From Paenibacillus sp. FSL H7-0737 (GTDB lineage: Bacteria; Bacillota; Bacilli; Paenibacillales; Paenibacillaceae), in NCBI RefSeq assembly GCF_000758545.1, contig NZ_CP009279.1, forward strand, positions 5,518,001 through 5,582,000: a stretch of DNA of 64,000 bases. The letters run 5' to 3'. Position 1 is the first letter of the stretch. Each line of letters opens with the position of its first letter. This document shows positions 50,470 to 59,144 of this stretch, piece by piece. The position numbers and the translations under genes were made by a program. The notes under the pieces are model-generated. The model saw nothing but the letters and a program-made list of their open reading frames with translations, was not told the DNA's origin and did no database searches.

Positions 50470-50527
50470 GCCAGCTCTAATTTTCCAATCGAATGTTCCT
50501 GTCCATTATTGAAAGGGGATTATCCCG

Positions 50528-52327
50528 ATGTACTCTCTTAATAAACGGCTGCTATCGAAGGCAGCCGTAATGATTCTGTTTAGCATCATATGTATACTGA
50601 TGCTATCTAACCCGGCGGGGGCGAAGGGTGATGGCTCGGTCGACGAGCTGCTGCCGCCAGTCGGCAGCGCGCTCGTCGAAGCCGGCCAGAGCCGCTGGGA
50701 CGCGGCCGCCGCCGATGTAGAAGCGTTCGCTGCGCTGTGGCGCACCGCGAACGCGAACACGCCGGACCCGGCACTTGCCGGTCCGGCTGCCGCCGTTGAC
50801 GCCGCGCTTGCAGACGCGGCGGCGGCCCTTGCGGCGGGCGATGGTGCGCCCGCCAAAACGGCACTGTCCACGCTCGCAAGAAGCGTGGACGCGTATGTCA
50901 CCGCCGCCTCCGGCACGGACGGCGGTGACACTGGATCCGCCGGTCGCGAGACGGCGGCGAAGCTGTTGCCCGCGGCGGAGCGCACGCGGGATGCGGTGCG
51001 CAGCGCCGACTGGAGCGCGGCAGCGGCAGCGTACCGCGACATCGTCAGCGGATGGAAGCCGGCAGAGCGCAACATCCGGGCCGACAATTCCGCCGTCTAC
51101 AGCTTGCTGGAGACGAAGATCAGCCTGTTGCGCATCGCGCTGCAGGCAGAACCGCTCCGCGAGGAGTCGGCGAAATCAGAAGCAGAAGCCTTATATCAGC
51201 TGCTTGCTGATTACAGTGAAGGCAAAGCAATAGATGCTGGGGATACTTCCGGTAAACCAGCATCTATTGAAGGACTGATCAGCCATCTCAACAAAGCTTC
51301 TTCCACCGCCAAAGCAGGCAACAGCGCAGAAGCAGCTAATATCATGGAGCAATTCATCGTAGATTGGCCCTCTGCTGAAGGACAAGTACAGATCGCATCT
51401 CCAGCGGTATACACCAATATTGAGAACGAAAGTGCAGCAGTCACTGGCTATCTGCTCTCTAATCCACCTAAGCTAGATCAAGCCTTAAAGATCATGGATA
51501 ATATGGTCACTGAGCTGACTCCTTTGGCTGGTGAGACAACCTATAATGCTTGGGATGCTGCGCTAATTCTTCTGCGTGAAGGACTGGAGGCGATTCTCGT
51601 ATTGTCTGCCCTTCTTGCCTACCTGAAACGTGATGGGAACACAAAAGCACAGAAATGGATTTGGTCTGGCGCAGCTGTAGGACTTGTAGCGAGTATCGGA
51701 TTAGCCGTTCTACTCACCTATACCATTTCCCGCGCGGCATCTGGTGGAGCACGCGAGATGATTGAAGGCATCACAGGTCTTGTAGCCGTCATTATGATGC
51801 TTACCATTGGACGCTGGCTGCATAGTAAATCAAATACCGCAAATTGGAACAACTATGTTGGACGGCAAGTGGATGGAGCATTAGCCAAGGGCAATCTCTG
51901 GTCTTTATCCTCCGTAGCAGCGCTTGCGATTTTACGTGAAGGAGCAGAAACCACCATTTTTTATGTAGGGATGGCCCCTTCCATTAAAGTGTCTCAATTG
52001 CTGCTAGGGATCGGTAGTGCTCTAGTCATTCTAGCGATTGTAGGTTACGCAATTATTGCCTTAAGTGCGAAATTGCCGATTGCCGCCTTCTTCCGTACAG
52101 CTACACTTCTTATTTACTATTTAGTATTTCGCTTTCTTGGAGAGAGCATTCACTCCCTTCAAGTCGCAGGGAAACTACCCGCACATGTACAGGATGGATT
52201 ACCTTCTATTAGCTGGCTCGGGATGTATCCAACTTGGGAAACTTTAGTGCCTCAGATGCTTGTCCTTGCGTTTATTGTGTGGGAGATGCTACGCAATAGA
52301 GCACCAAAAGCGTCACAAACTGTATAG
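50528..52327 (+). CDS. efeU: EfeU, FTR1-type ferrous/ferric iron permease with long extracellular N-terminal part
   Basis: This is a 599-residue membrane protein. Residues 1-32 are a signal peptide. Residues about 35-345 are a large extracellular region whose first 190 residues are Ala-rich. Residues about 345-599 are the FTR1 permease, with the iron-transport motif LLREGLEAILVL near 348 and a second ILREGAETTIF near 468. B. subtilis EfeU is shorter; the extended N-terminus is a feature of many Gram-positive FTR1 proteins. The DNA for the Ala-rich part (about 50610-51180) is far GC-richer than the rest. AAAGGGG precedes the ATG at 50528. Confidence 0.92.
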   Translation: MYSLNKRLLSKAAVMILFSIICILMLSNPAGAKGDGSVDELLPPVGSALVEAGQSRWDAAAADVEAFAALWRTANANTPDPALAGPAAAVDAALADAAAALAAGDGAPAKTALSTLARSVDAYVTAASGTDGGDTGSAGRETAAKLLPAAERTRDAVRSADWSAAAAAYRDIVSGWKPAERNIRADNSAVYSLLETKISLLRIALQAEPLREESAKSEAEALYQLLADYSEGKAIDAGDTSGKPASIEGLISHLNKASSTAKAGNSAEAANIMEQFIVDWPSAEGQVQIASPAVYTNIENESAAVTGYLLSNPPKLDQALKIMDNMVTELTPLAGETTYNAWDAALILLREGLEAILVLSALLAYLKRDGNTKAQKWIWSGAAVGLVASIGLAVLLTYTISRAASGGAREMIEGITGLVAVIMMLTIGRWLHSKSNTANWNNYVGRQVDGALAKGNLWSLSSVAALAILREGAETTIFYVGMAPSIKVSQLLLGIGSALVILAIVGYAIIALSAKLPIAAFFRTATLLIYYLVFRFLGESIHSLQVAGKLPAHVQDGLPSISWLGMYPTWETLVPQMLVLAFIVWEMLRNRAPKASQTV

Positions 52328-52336
52328 CTACAAAGA

Positions 52337-52377
52337 AAAAAACGGTTGTCATCTTTTAACGATGACAACCGTTTTTT
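52337..52377 (+). terminator. intrinsic terminator of the efe operon
   Basis: AAAAACGGTTGTCATC and GATGACAACCGTTTTTT form a perfect long stem around a 7-base loop, 9 bases after the stop at 52327. Confidence 0.92.
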
Positions 52378-52533
52378 GTAGATTTTAAATGAAGCCGATG
52401 CTAGGATCTTTACATTAAAAATGAAACTAGATGTACCGGTCCGTCACGCCCGTTAGGTTACGCCGGTTTAGTCCGGTAATCCCTTGCAACTACAGTCTAA
52501 TTTATGAAATGGATTCCATAGCAAGCTTTTTAT

Positions 52534-52561
52534 TTGCAAAGTAATTTACGGACGATATGAT
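52534..52561 (+). promoter_or_regulatory. SigA promoter of the LacI-type gene
   Basis: TTGCAA (52534-52539), 16 bases, then TATGAT (52556-52561), 57 bases before the start codon at 52618. The region 52378-52533 shows no gene. Confidence 0.5.
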
Positions 52562-52617
52562 AGAATAAAAAGACTAGACACTACACTCAAACACCAAAGG
52601 GAGGCTGTTGTTCTCGA

Positions 52618-53595
52618 ATGGCTAATATAAAAGAAATCGCCCGTATGGCTGGTGTTTCCGTGACAACGGTCTCGCGAGTACTCAATAATCATCCTTATGT
52701 AAGTGAAACCAAACGAACCGCTGTTTTAAATACGATTGAAAAGTTAAACTACACGCGTAATATGAATGCCGTGCATCTAATTACCGGCCGTACCCACGCC
52801 ATTGCCGTTATTATCCCTAATATCAACATTTTTTATTTTTCTGTAATTATTGAAGGCTTAGCCCAAGAAGCGTTGCTAGCGCAATACCGCTTGATTCTGT
52901 GCCAGACCGATTACCGCCATGAAGAAGAACTCAAGGTACTGGAGATGCTGCGCAACAAAGAAATTGACGGCGTGGTAATTGTATCTACGAGAATGAGCTC
53001 AGAAGTCATTGATGAATATACAGCATATGGCCCGATAGTCATCTGCCAAGATAGAGGTGAACGCCGCTTCTCTTCTGTGTATATCGAACATTATTCCGCT
53101 TTTCGCTCCGGCCTGCAGTACTTGCATGATAAGGGGTATGAACAGATAGGTTACTGTGAAGGCAGACAACATGGCAGCAGTAGTTCTATCCGGCAAATTG
53201 CCTTTAGTGACTTTCTAGCCGCTACAGGCCAGCCTTTTCAGGAAGAATGGATGATGTATAACTGTATGAATGAAGAGGACGGTGGACGTGTACTGCACCA
53301 ACTGCTGAAAATGAAGAACCGGCCTAATGCCCTAATTATTTCAGGCGATCATGTGGCAGCCGGTCTAATCATCGAAGCGTGGAAGAACGGTATCCGTATT
53401 CCTGAGGATCTGGCCGTCATCGGATTTGACGACCAGCCGATCGGACGACTTTTAGGTCTAACCACTATAGATAACCAGTTACCCGAAATGGGCGTTACAG
53501 CTTTTCGGATCATCTATGATCAGATCCAAAATAATGATAGTCATCCTGTACACCGTAAGCTTGAGTATCGCATTATTGAACGTTCTACGGTATAG
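52618..53595 (+). CDS. LacI-family transcriptional regulator
   Basis: This 325-residue repressor has HTH MANIKEIARMAGVSVTTVSRVLNN, a hinge, and a sugar-binding-type core (HAIAVIIPNINIFYFSVIIEGL, ALIISGDHVAAGLIIEAW, VIGFDDQPIGRLLGLTTI). GGGAGG lies 13 bases before the ATG at 52618. It is single, ended by its own terminator, and upstream of the RpiR-nag operon. Whether it acts there or on distant genes is unknown. Confidence 0.9.
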   Translation: MANIKEIARMAGVSVTTVSRVLNNHPYVSETKRTAVLNTIEKLNYTRNMNAVHLITGRTHAIAVIIPNINIFYFSVIIEGLAQEALLAQYRLILCQTDYRHEEELKVLEMLRNKEIDGVVIVSTRMSSEVIDEYTAYGPIVICQDRGERRFSSVYIEHYSAFRSGLQYLHDKGYEQIGYCEGRQHGSSSSIRQIAFSDFLAATGQPFQEEWMMYNCMNEEDGGRVLHQLLKMKNRPNALIISGDHVAAGLIIEAWKNGIRIPEDLAVIGFDDQPIGRLLGLTTIDNQLPEMGVTAFRIIYDQIQNNDSHPVHRKLEYRIIERSTV

Positions 53596-53613
53596 CACGT
53601 TTCAGGTATTGTT

Positions 53614-53658
53614 CAAAAACGGTCCACCTCGCTGTCTTCTGTGAGTGGGCCGTTTTTA
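53614..53658 (+). terminator. terminator of the LacI gene
   Basis: AAAACGGTCCAC and GTGGGCCGTTTTT form a stem with a 16-base loop, 19 bases after the stop at 53595. Confidence 0.8.
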
Positions 53659-53720
53659 TTTAAATAGAAGAGAGACTAATAATTCTCGCATATTATCCTT
53701 ATTGTATTCATTTTTACCCC

Positions 53721-53806
53721 TTGCATCCGGATAGATTTTGTTTTATTCTGAGTATGAAAATAATTTTCTTATTTCAAGAAGTAATTTTAAAAATAATTTT
53801 AAAAAG
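53721..53806 (+). promoter_or_regulatory. promoter/operator region of the RpiR-nagBA operon
   Basis: It contains a weak promoter pair (TTGCAT 53721-53726, TATTCT 53744-53749) and, just after it, an AT-rich near-palindrome GAAAATAATTTTC (53756-53768) followed by two AATTTTAAAAA-like repeats. A position like this suits the RpiR repressor's operator. Confidence 0.4.
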
Positions 53807-53831
53807 CTACATTAGAAGTCGAGGTGGATTG

Positions 53832-54710
53832 ATGTCCCCAATTTTATATGCACTTGAGCATGAAAAGTCCAAGCTGTCTCAAATGGAGCGCAAGCTGGCG
53901 GAACGGATCCTGTCATCACCAGGTGAAATCGTTCATATGGGCATCACAGAACTCGCGGAGCAATGCGGTATTAGTCCTGCTACTATCACACGTTTTTGTA
54001 AGGTTCTACATTTTAAAGGCTTCCCAGATTTCAAAGTAAAGCTGGCGGCTGAAATTGCTCATAGCGATGCAGCGCCTCAGGATGGCGGTTCTTCTTATCA
54101 GGATATCGTTGCAGGTAACCCGCTTTCCGTAATTGTGGAAGCGATGCAAACGAACCACCTGACATCCATCCGGGATACTACTTCACTCCTAGATCTGGAA
54201 CGATTACAAGCAGCCGTTAATTTATTGTGCCAAGCACGGCGAGTGGATCTTTACGGGATGGCGACTTCCTCCATTGTCGCACAAGATTTCTATCAGAAGC
54301 TGATCCGCATTGGCGTGAATTGCACCGCTTTCGCTGATTCCCATATGCAGATTACATCTGCCTCTTCGCTATCTGAAGGCGATGTCGTATTCGCAGTATC
54401 GTATTCCGGAGAAACCCCAGAGACCATTGATGCTTTAACTTGTGCCAAAGCCAGCGGAGCAAGCACCATCGCTCTAACCTCTTACGGCAGCAGCACCTTG
54501 GCAACTCTGGCTGATATTCCACTCTTCTCCTCTTCTCTGGAAAAAGGAATGCGCCGAGGAGATATGGCTTCACGTATTGCCCAGCTACACATCATTGATA
54601 TTTTGTTTACTGGAATGGTCAGCACCCGTTTTGGGGATTTTATTCCTAGACTGGAGCAATCTTATTTGAATGTCCAACATTACCGAAACAAACGAGGAGG
54701 TCAATCTTAA
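53832..54710 (+). CDS. RpiR/MurR-family regulator of the nag operon
   Basis: This is a 292-residue regulator. Residues 1-77 are an RpiR helix-turn-helix (MERKLAERILSSPGEIVHMGITELAEQCGISPATITRFCKVL). Residues about 110-255 are a SIS phosphosugar-binding domain (VDLYGMATSSIVAQDFYQKL; VVFAVSYSGETPETIDAL). The ATG at 53832 follows GAGGTGG; the frame extends farther upstream but has no better start. Its TAA shares a base with the nagB ATG, so coupling is tight. It would sense GlcNAc-6-P or glucosamine-6-P and control nagB-nagA. Confidence 0.9.
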   Translation: MSPILYALEHEKSKLSQMERKLAERILSSPGEIVHMGITELAEQCGISPATITRFCKVLHFKGFPDFKVKLAAEIAHSDAAPQDGGSSYQDIVAGNPLSVIVEAMQTNHLTSIRDTTSLLDLERLQAAVNLLCQARRVDLYGMATSSIVAQDFYQKLIRIGVNCTAFADSHMQITSASSLSEGDVVFAVSYSGETPETIDALTCAKASGASTIALTSYGSSTLATLADIPLFSSSLEKGMRRGDMASRIAQLHIIDILFTGMVSTRFGDFIPRLEQSYLNVQHYRNKRGGQS

Positions 54711-55438
54711 TGAATATTCTTAAGTTCAATAGTGATGAAGATTTTGTACAAACGGGTGCGAATCTTATCGCCAGCCTGCTTCAAAGCAATCCAAAAGCGG
54801 TGCTCGGTCTAGCGACCGGAAGTTCCCCAGTTGGTGTTTATGCCAAATTAGTTGAAATGCACCAAAAAGGACTTGTAAGCTTCTCGAAAGCCACTTCCTT
54901 CAATCTTGATGAGTATATCGGATTGCCTGTTGATCACCCGCAGAGCTATCGCAGTTTCATGAACGAGCAATTATTCAATCATATTGATATTGACCCAGGA
55001 CAGACACATATCCCTAACGGCAATGCAGCAGATATGGAAGCGGAGTGTCTCGCATATGACAAAATGCTGGAAGAAAACGGACCGGTTGACTTGCAGATCC
55101 TCGGGATTGGAAGCAACGGTCATATCGGTTTCAATGAACCAGATACCAATCTGAGCAGCAAAACCCATGTCGTTGATTTGCTTGAAGACACACGGGAAGC
55201 AAATGCCAGATTCTTCGACTCTTTGGACGATGTACCTCGGCAAGCAATAACCATGGGCATCGGAGGCATTCTCAAAGCTCGCCAGATTCTATTGTTAGTA
55301 CGCGGTGCTGGCAAAGCTGAAGCCATCCGGAATGCCGTTGAAGGTCCGATTACTACCCAATGCCCTGCATCTTTACTGCAGAGCCATCCGAATGTAATCG
55401 TCCTTGTAGATGAAGGAGCAGGAAAATGGCTGAAATAA
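54710..55438 (+). CDS. nagB: NagB, glucosamine-6-phosphate deaminase
   Basis: This 242-residue enzyme converts glucosamine-6-P to fructose-6-P and ammonia. Catalytic Asp67 lies in SFNLDEYIGL, and the ring-opening residues Asn136, His138 and Glu143 are in GIGSNGHIGFNEP, as in the B. subtilis enzyme. It has the same length as the short, non-allosteric Bacillus forms. It sits between the RpiR regulator and nagA, overlapping nagA by 13 bases. GGAGG precedes the ATG. Confidence 0.96.
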   Translation: MNILKFNSDEDFVQTGANLIASLLQSNPKAVLGLATGSSPVGVYAKLVEMHQKGLVSFSKATSFNLDEYIGLPVDHPQSYRSFMNEQLFNHIDIDPGQTHIPNGNAADMEAECLAYDKMLEENGPVDLQILGIGSNGHIGFNEPDTNLSSKTHVVDLLEDTREANARFFDSLDDVPRQAITMGIGGILKARQILLLVRGAGKAEAIRNAVEGPITTQCPASLLQSHPNVIVLVDEGAGKWLK

Positions 55439-56613
55439 ATAAAGAACCAGGAAAATTACTGTTTGGTAAGGTTCTGACTCCCCAAGGATTAATTGAGCAT
55501 GGCGTGATTGCCGTATCAGGTGAGCAAATTCATTATGCCGGCGAGGCAGCATGGCTTCCAGAGGCTTACGCGCACTGGCCAGCTGATGGTCAAGCTTCGG
55601 AAGACCTGCTCATCCCTGGATTTGTAGATGTGCATGTACATGGTGGAGCTGGCCACGACTTTATGTATAGTGATGCTGAATCTTTAAATACCATCACTAA
55701 ATTTCACAGCTCCCAAGGCACAACTACCATGCTGGCTACGACTATGACTGCCTCTAAGCCAGCCATTGACCAAGTATTTGCTGAAATAAACGCATATCGC
55801 GCCACTGAGATGCCATACACACAAATCGCGGGCATGCATTTGGAAGGACCGTTCATCAGCCCGAAATGGTCCGGCGCTCAGAATCCTGAGCATATTGTTC
55901 TTGCCAATATTGAGTGGCTGGAACAATGGGAGAATGCTTATCCGGGCATGATCCGGCAAGTCACATTGGCTCCGGAACGCGAAGGTGCACTAGAAGCTAT
56001 CCTCTGGCTACGTAAGCATGGTATTACCGCTGCTCTCGGTCACACCGATGCTTCCTTTGAAGAGGTTATTGCCGCGGCAGATGCCGGGTTAAATCAAGCC
56101 GTGCATATGTTTAATGCAATGACACCGCTACATCACCGCAAGCCTGGAACTGCTGGTGCTGTACTATTCGATAAACGCATACGTGCGGAGATCATCGCCG
56201 ATGGCATACATGTTCATCCTGCAGCGATTTCTCTAGTGGCTAATCTAAAAAAAGATAACAATTTGTTATTAATTACAGATGCCATGTCTGCAACTGGTCT
56301 TAGTGATGGCGAATATACAATCGGTGATTTACCTGTGCTGGTTCAAGATGGCATCGCCACACTTAAAGATAACCCTGCCGCTTTGGCGGGTAGTACACTT
56401 ACCATGATTCGTGGCTTCCGTTATCTCGTACAAGAAGTAGGGCTCACCTTAGAAGAAGCCTCACGTGCTGCAAGCCTTACTCCGGCGATATCCATTGGAA
56501 TGGAGCGTTCCATCGGTACCTTGGAAGCCGGAAAACGTGGTGATATCCTGCGTCTTGACGCTGAATTGAATTTGCAAGGCGTATGGATTGGCGGTCGCCC
56601 AATTACCATTTAA
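55426..56613 (+). CDS. nagA: NagA, N-acetylglucosamine-6-phosphate deacetylase
   Basis: This is a 395-residue amidohydrolase that deacetylates GlcNAc-6-P. It has FVDVHVHGG (His70, His72), HLEGPFISP with the metal-binding Glu140, a later GHTDASFEE and HMFNAMTPLHHRKPG, and LLITDAMSATG with catalytic Asp near 284. It overlaps nagB by 13 bases, and a strong terminator follows. Together they feed amino sugars into glycolysis, perhaps including those produced by the BadF-type kinase and GH4 enzymes farther left. Confidence 0.96.
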   Translation: MAEINKEPGKLLFGKVLTPQGLIEHGVIAVSGEQIHYAGEAAWLPEAYAHWPADGQASEDLLIPGFVDVHVHGGAGHDFMYSDAESLNTITKFHSSQGTTTMLATTMTASKPAIDQVFAEINAYRATEMPYTQIAGMHLEGPFISPKWSGAQNPEHIVLANIEWLEQWENAYPGMIRQVTLAPEREGALEAILWLRKHGITAALGHTDASFEEVIAAADAGLNQAVHMFNAMTPLHHRKPGTAGAVLFDKRIRAEIIADGIHVHPAAISLVANLKKDNNLLLITDAMSATGLSDGEYTIGDLPVLVQDGIATLKDNPAALAGSTLTMIRGFRYLVQEVGLTLEEASRAASLTPAISIGMERSIGTLEAGKRGDILRLDAELNLQGVWIGGRPITI

Positions 56614-56630
56614 TAAGGTGGTTATATAAT

Positions 56631-56679
56631 AAAAAAGCAACAATTCTCGCCACAAAGGTGAGGACTGTTGCTTTTTTTT
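56631..56679. terminator. bidirectional terminator after nagA
   Basis: AAAAAAGCAACA and TGTTGCTTTTTTTT pair, with a second weaker stem inside, between the stops at 56613 (plus) and 56703 (minus). Confidence 0.85.
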
Positions 56680-56702
56680 GGTTTATAAAATCGAACTATT
56701 GA

Positions 56703-57806
56703 TTAATAATTACGTGTTGGGAAAATTCGTTCAACCATCGTTCGGAATTCATCCACAAAACCCTTGATTGGATGACCCGCACGGGCCTCTTCTGCATAAA
56801 CGTTAACACGCTCAACAAAGTCTGGGTTTGCTGATACATATACATCCTTAATCGTTGCATCATGTTTTTTAACTTCAGCAGCGATTTTCGCTTTAATTTC
56901 TTTAGTTACTGTATCTGTTTCTTTCATATTCATAGTGTTATTTGTATTGTTCATGTGAGTCGAATGAGTACTGTTCATGTGAGTCGAATTACTTCTGTAA
57001 TTCGTACCATGCGTACTATTGGTGTAGTTTGGAGTGGTACTGCGAATACCCATTCCAGTCCCTAAACCATCTGTCATTCCTGTCCCGGTTCCGGTTGCAT
57101 TTCTGGTTCCCAGGCCCATTCCGTTACCAATACCCATCCCCATATTGACATCACGTTTCGAACCGTTGCTATTCAGCAGAGGTCCATTATTATAAGTATG
57201 GGTTCTTGTCCCAGTCGTTCCAGTACCTGTTCCCAAACTTCCCATTCCGGTTGTTCCATTTCTGTGAGTACCCATGCCAAGTGTTGCAGGTCCAGTGCTT
57301 GTTGTACCAGGAACTGTATTCACAGTGCCTCTTAAGGTTCCGTTCGTTCCATTCGTTACGGCCCCTGTATCATTCATTCCATCGCGTCCTATTTTCACTC
57401 TTCCTGTACCCGACATTACTCCAGTCGGTCCATAATTGTGAGGAACTGTAGACGATTTGGCTCGATAAGATGTAGTACCTTTGGCTCGAAGACCAGTAGT
57501 TGTATCATGTAACGTTACAGCGACATACGCATTTTTACCTGCCAGCATTACGTTCGCAGTGCGAACTTCAGGCATAGCAGCAATACGATCAGCAAGCTCC
57601 TGACTGACCTCCATTTTTGTAATATTATGCGTACCCATTGTTCCTCCGCGCACGGAGTTTACACCGATACGTCCGTCATTTACCCCCCGGACACTATTAG
57701 TTTGCACATTAGTCTTTCCTGCCGTGTTCGTCCCACACCCTGTAATACTCACCAAGCCTAGAAGTAATGCGGCTGAGACTGACATGCTGATCTTGGATCG
57801 CATCAT
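56703..57806 (-). CDS. YhcN/YlaJ-family sporulation lipoprotein with a low-complexity insertion
   Basis: This is a 367-residue lipoprotein with signal and lipobox LVSITGC (lipidated Cys24). The YhcN/YlaJ domain is split: its first half is near residues 60-105 (SQELADRIAAMPEVRTANVML, NAYVAVTL) and its second near 290-355 (KAKIAAEVKKHDATIKDVYV, NPDFVERVNVYAEE). Between them are about 185 residues rich in Gly, Thr, Asn, Met and Ser (for example GTGNGMGLGTRN-like and STHMNST repeats). Family members lie in forespore membranes and affect germination. The ATG at 57806 follows GGAGG. Confidence 0.85.
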   Translation of the reverse strand: MMRSKISMSVSAALLLGLVSITGCGTNTAGKTNVQTNSVRGVNDGRIGVNSVRGGTMGTHNITKMEVSQELADRIAAMPEVRTANVMLAGKNAYVAVTLHDTTTGLRAKGTTSYRAKSSTVPHNYGPTGVMSGTGRVKIGRDGMNDTGAVTNGTNGTLRGTVNTVPGTTSTGPATLGMGTHRNGTTGMGSLGTGTGTTGTRTHTYNNGPLLNSNGSKRDVNMGMGIGNGMGLGTRNATGTGTGMTDGLGTGMGIRSTTPNYTNSTHGTNYRSNSTHMNSTHSTHMNNTNNTMNMKETDTVTKEIKAKIAAEVKKHDATIKDVYVSANPDFVERVNVYAEEARAGHPIKGFVDEFRTMVERIFPTRNY

Positions 57807-58007
57807 GAATTCATCCTCCATCTCTATTGTTGTATGTGTGCAGCGTAACAGTCGTTAGCATGACCTTCCGAAGAACAAGCTATCCTGAAAGGATTTGGAA
57901 CTATGTCTGTTTACCGTCACCTGCGAATGCACATCGGCGTATCTTATAAACAGTAAGCCGTATTTCAACGAGTCGGTATTGCTCCGCAAAAGTCAGGAGG
58001 CACGTGC
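57807..58007. other. divergent intergenic region
   Basis: Short gap between the YhcN gene and the plus-strand glycosyltransferase. No repeat or strong promoter was assigned. Confidence 0.25.
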
Positions 58008-59078
58008 ATGAAAGTTTTATTCACGTTTTATATACCGAGTGGCGGGGTGGAGACTTTAAATAAACTGCGGTGCGAGAGTCTCCAGCGTAATGGGATCGAA
58101 TGTCATGTTTTATATCTAATGCCTGGTTCAGGAAGCCAGAATAAGGCTAACTTTCCGGTCTTCATTTCCTCTATAGATGAGGAGATTAAAGAAGTACTTG
58201 AGACACATAACTATGATGCCATTATTGTTACATCCGATTATTTATTGCTTAAGCGTCTGCGTGAGCTCGGTTATGGCGGTATTTTGATATACGAATCTCA
58301 AGGACTTGGAAAACGGAGTCATGCGGAAGATCTAATTAAAGACGCTATTCCTTATTTCCGCTCCTACTGTAATGCTGTCTTAATCCCACCAACGGATCAT
58401 TTACTGGAGCTGTTTATTGAAATCTGTCCATGGCTACATCGGTATGTCATTCCCAACATTGTTGATGTTCAGTCCTTCCAGCACATCCCTGCTGAGCCTC
58501 CCGCTGATCCGGTCATCGCTTGGGTCGGGCGTCTGGAAAGCAACAAAAATTGGCGCGAATATTTGAGAATTGCCCATCAAATTCGCCTTCACAAACCAAA
58601 CCTTCATTTATGGATGTTTCATGATCCTGAACTAGCCACAGAGGATCAAAAGCAGCTCTTCCAAGAAGAATTGCAAACCTTAGGTCTAAATGACCGTCTG
58701 AGTACCTTTACCAATATTCCAAATCATGTGATGCCGATTTATTATTCCTCGATAGCCAATTCTGGTGGGTTTCTGTTATCCACCTCGGTTACAGAGGGAT
58801 TTGGATATGCCGTTGCGGAAGCCATTTGCTGCACTTGTCCCGTACTTAGCACGGATTCCGACGGCGTTAGATCTTTTATTGTGCATAATATTTCAGGTAA
58901 ATTTTATCCTCTTGGCAACATCCAAACGGCCGTCAATGAAGGGCTAGAGCTAATGAACAATATGCCAATGCGAAATGCACTCCGCCAGCAAGGAAGAAAT
59001 TATATGGTTTCACGTTACGGTACGGAAAAATATGCGCAGTCTTTTCGTGAAATGATGAACTCCTTTGCCATCTTCTAA
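58008..59078 (+). CDS. GT-B fold glycosyltransferase (GT4-like)
   Basis: This 356-residue glycosyltransferase has the C-terminal GT4 pattern: VIAWVGRLESNKNWREYL, then SVTEGFGYAVAEAICCTCPVLST with the EX7E acids. The N-terminal half, MKVLFTFYIPSGGVETLNKL, matches the acceptor-binding start of such enzymes. AGGAGG precedes the ATG at 58008. It is on the opposite strand from the other glycan genes at 59-64 kb and ends at a shared terminator. Confidence 0.88.
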   Translation: MKVLFTFYIPSGGVETLNKLRCESLQRNGIECHVLYLMPGSGSQNKANFPVFISSIDEEIKEVLETHNYDAIIVTSDYLLLKRLRELGYGGILIYESQGLGKRSHAEDLIKDAIPYFRSYCNAVLIPPTDHLLELFIEICPWLHRYVIPNIVDVQSFQHIPAEPPADPVIAWVGRLESNKNWREYLRIAHQIRLHKPNLHLWMFHDPELATEDQKQLFQEELQTLGLNDRLSTFTNIPNHVMPIYYSSIANSGGFLLSTSVTEGFGYAVAEAICCTCPVLSTDSDGVRSFIVHNISGKFYPLGNIQTAVNEGLELMNNMPMRNALRQQGRNYMVSRYGTEKYAQSFREMMNSFAIF

Positions 59079-59082
59079 CTGC

Positions 59083-59130
59083 AAAAGAACCTTCAAACCA
59101 CTTTTTTTATGGATTTGAAGGTTCTTTTAT
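59083..59130. terminator. bidirectional terminator between convergent glycosyltransferase genes
   Basis: AAAAGAACCTTCAAA and TTTGAAGGTTCTTTT form a perfect 15-bp stem with an 17-base loop. Confidence 0.9.
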
Positions 59131-59144
59131 AATTTTGGGACATA

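Noticed and set aside
50506..51087. 193-codon minus-strand frame inside efeU
   Set aside because: It comes from the GC-rich segment, where stop codons are rare. It has no ribosome site and the opposite strand encodes EfeU.
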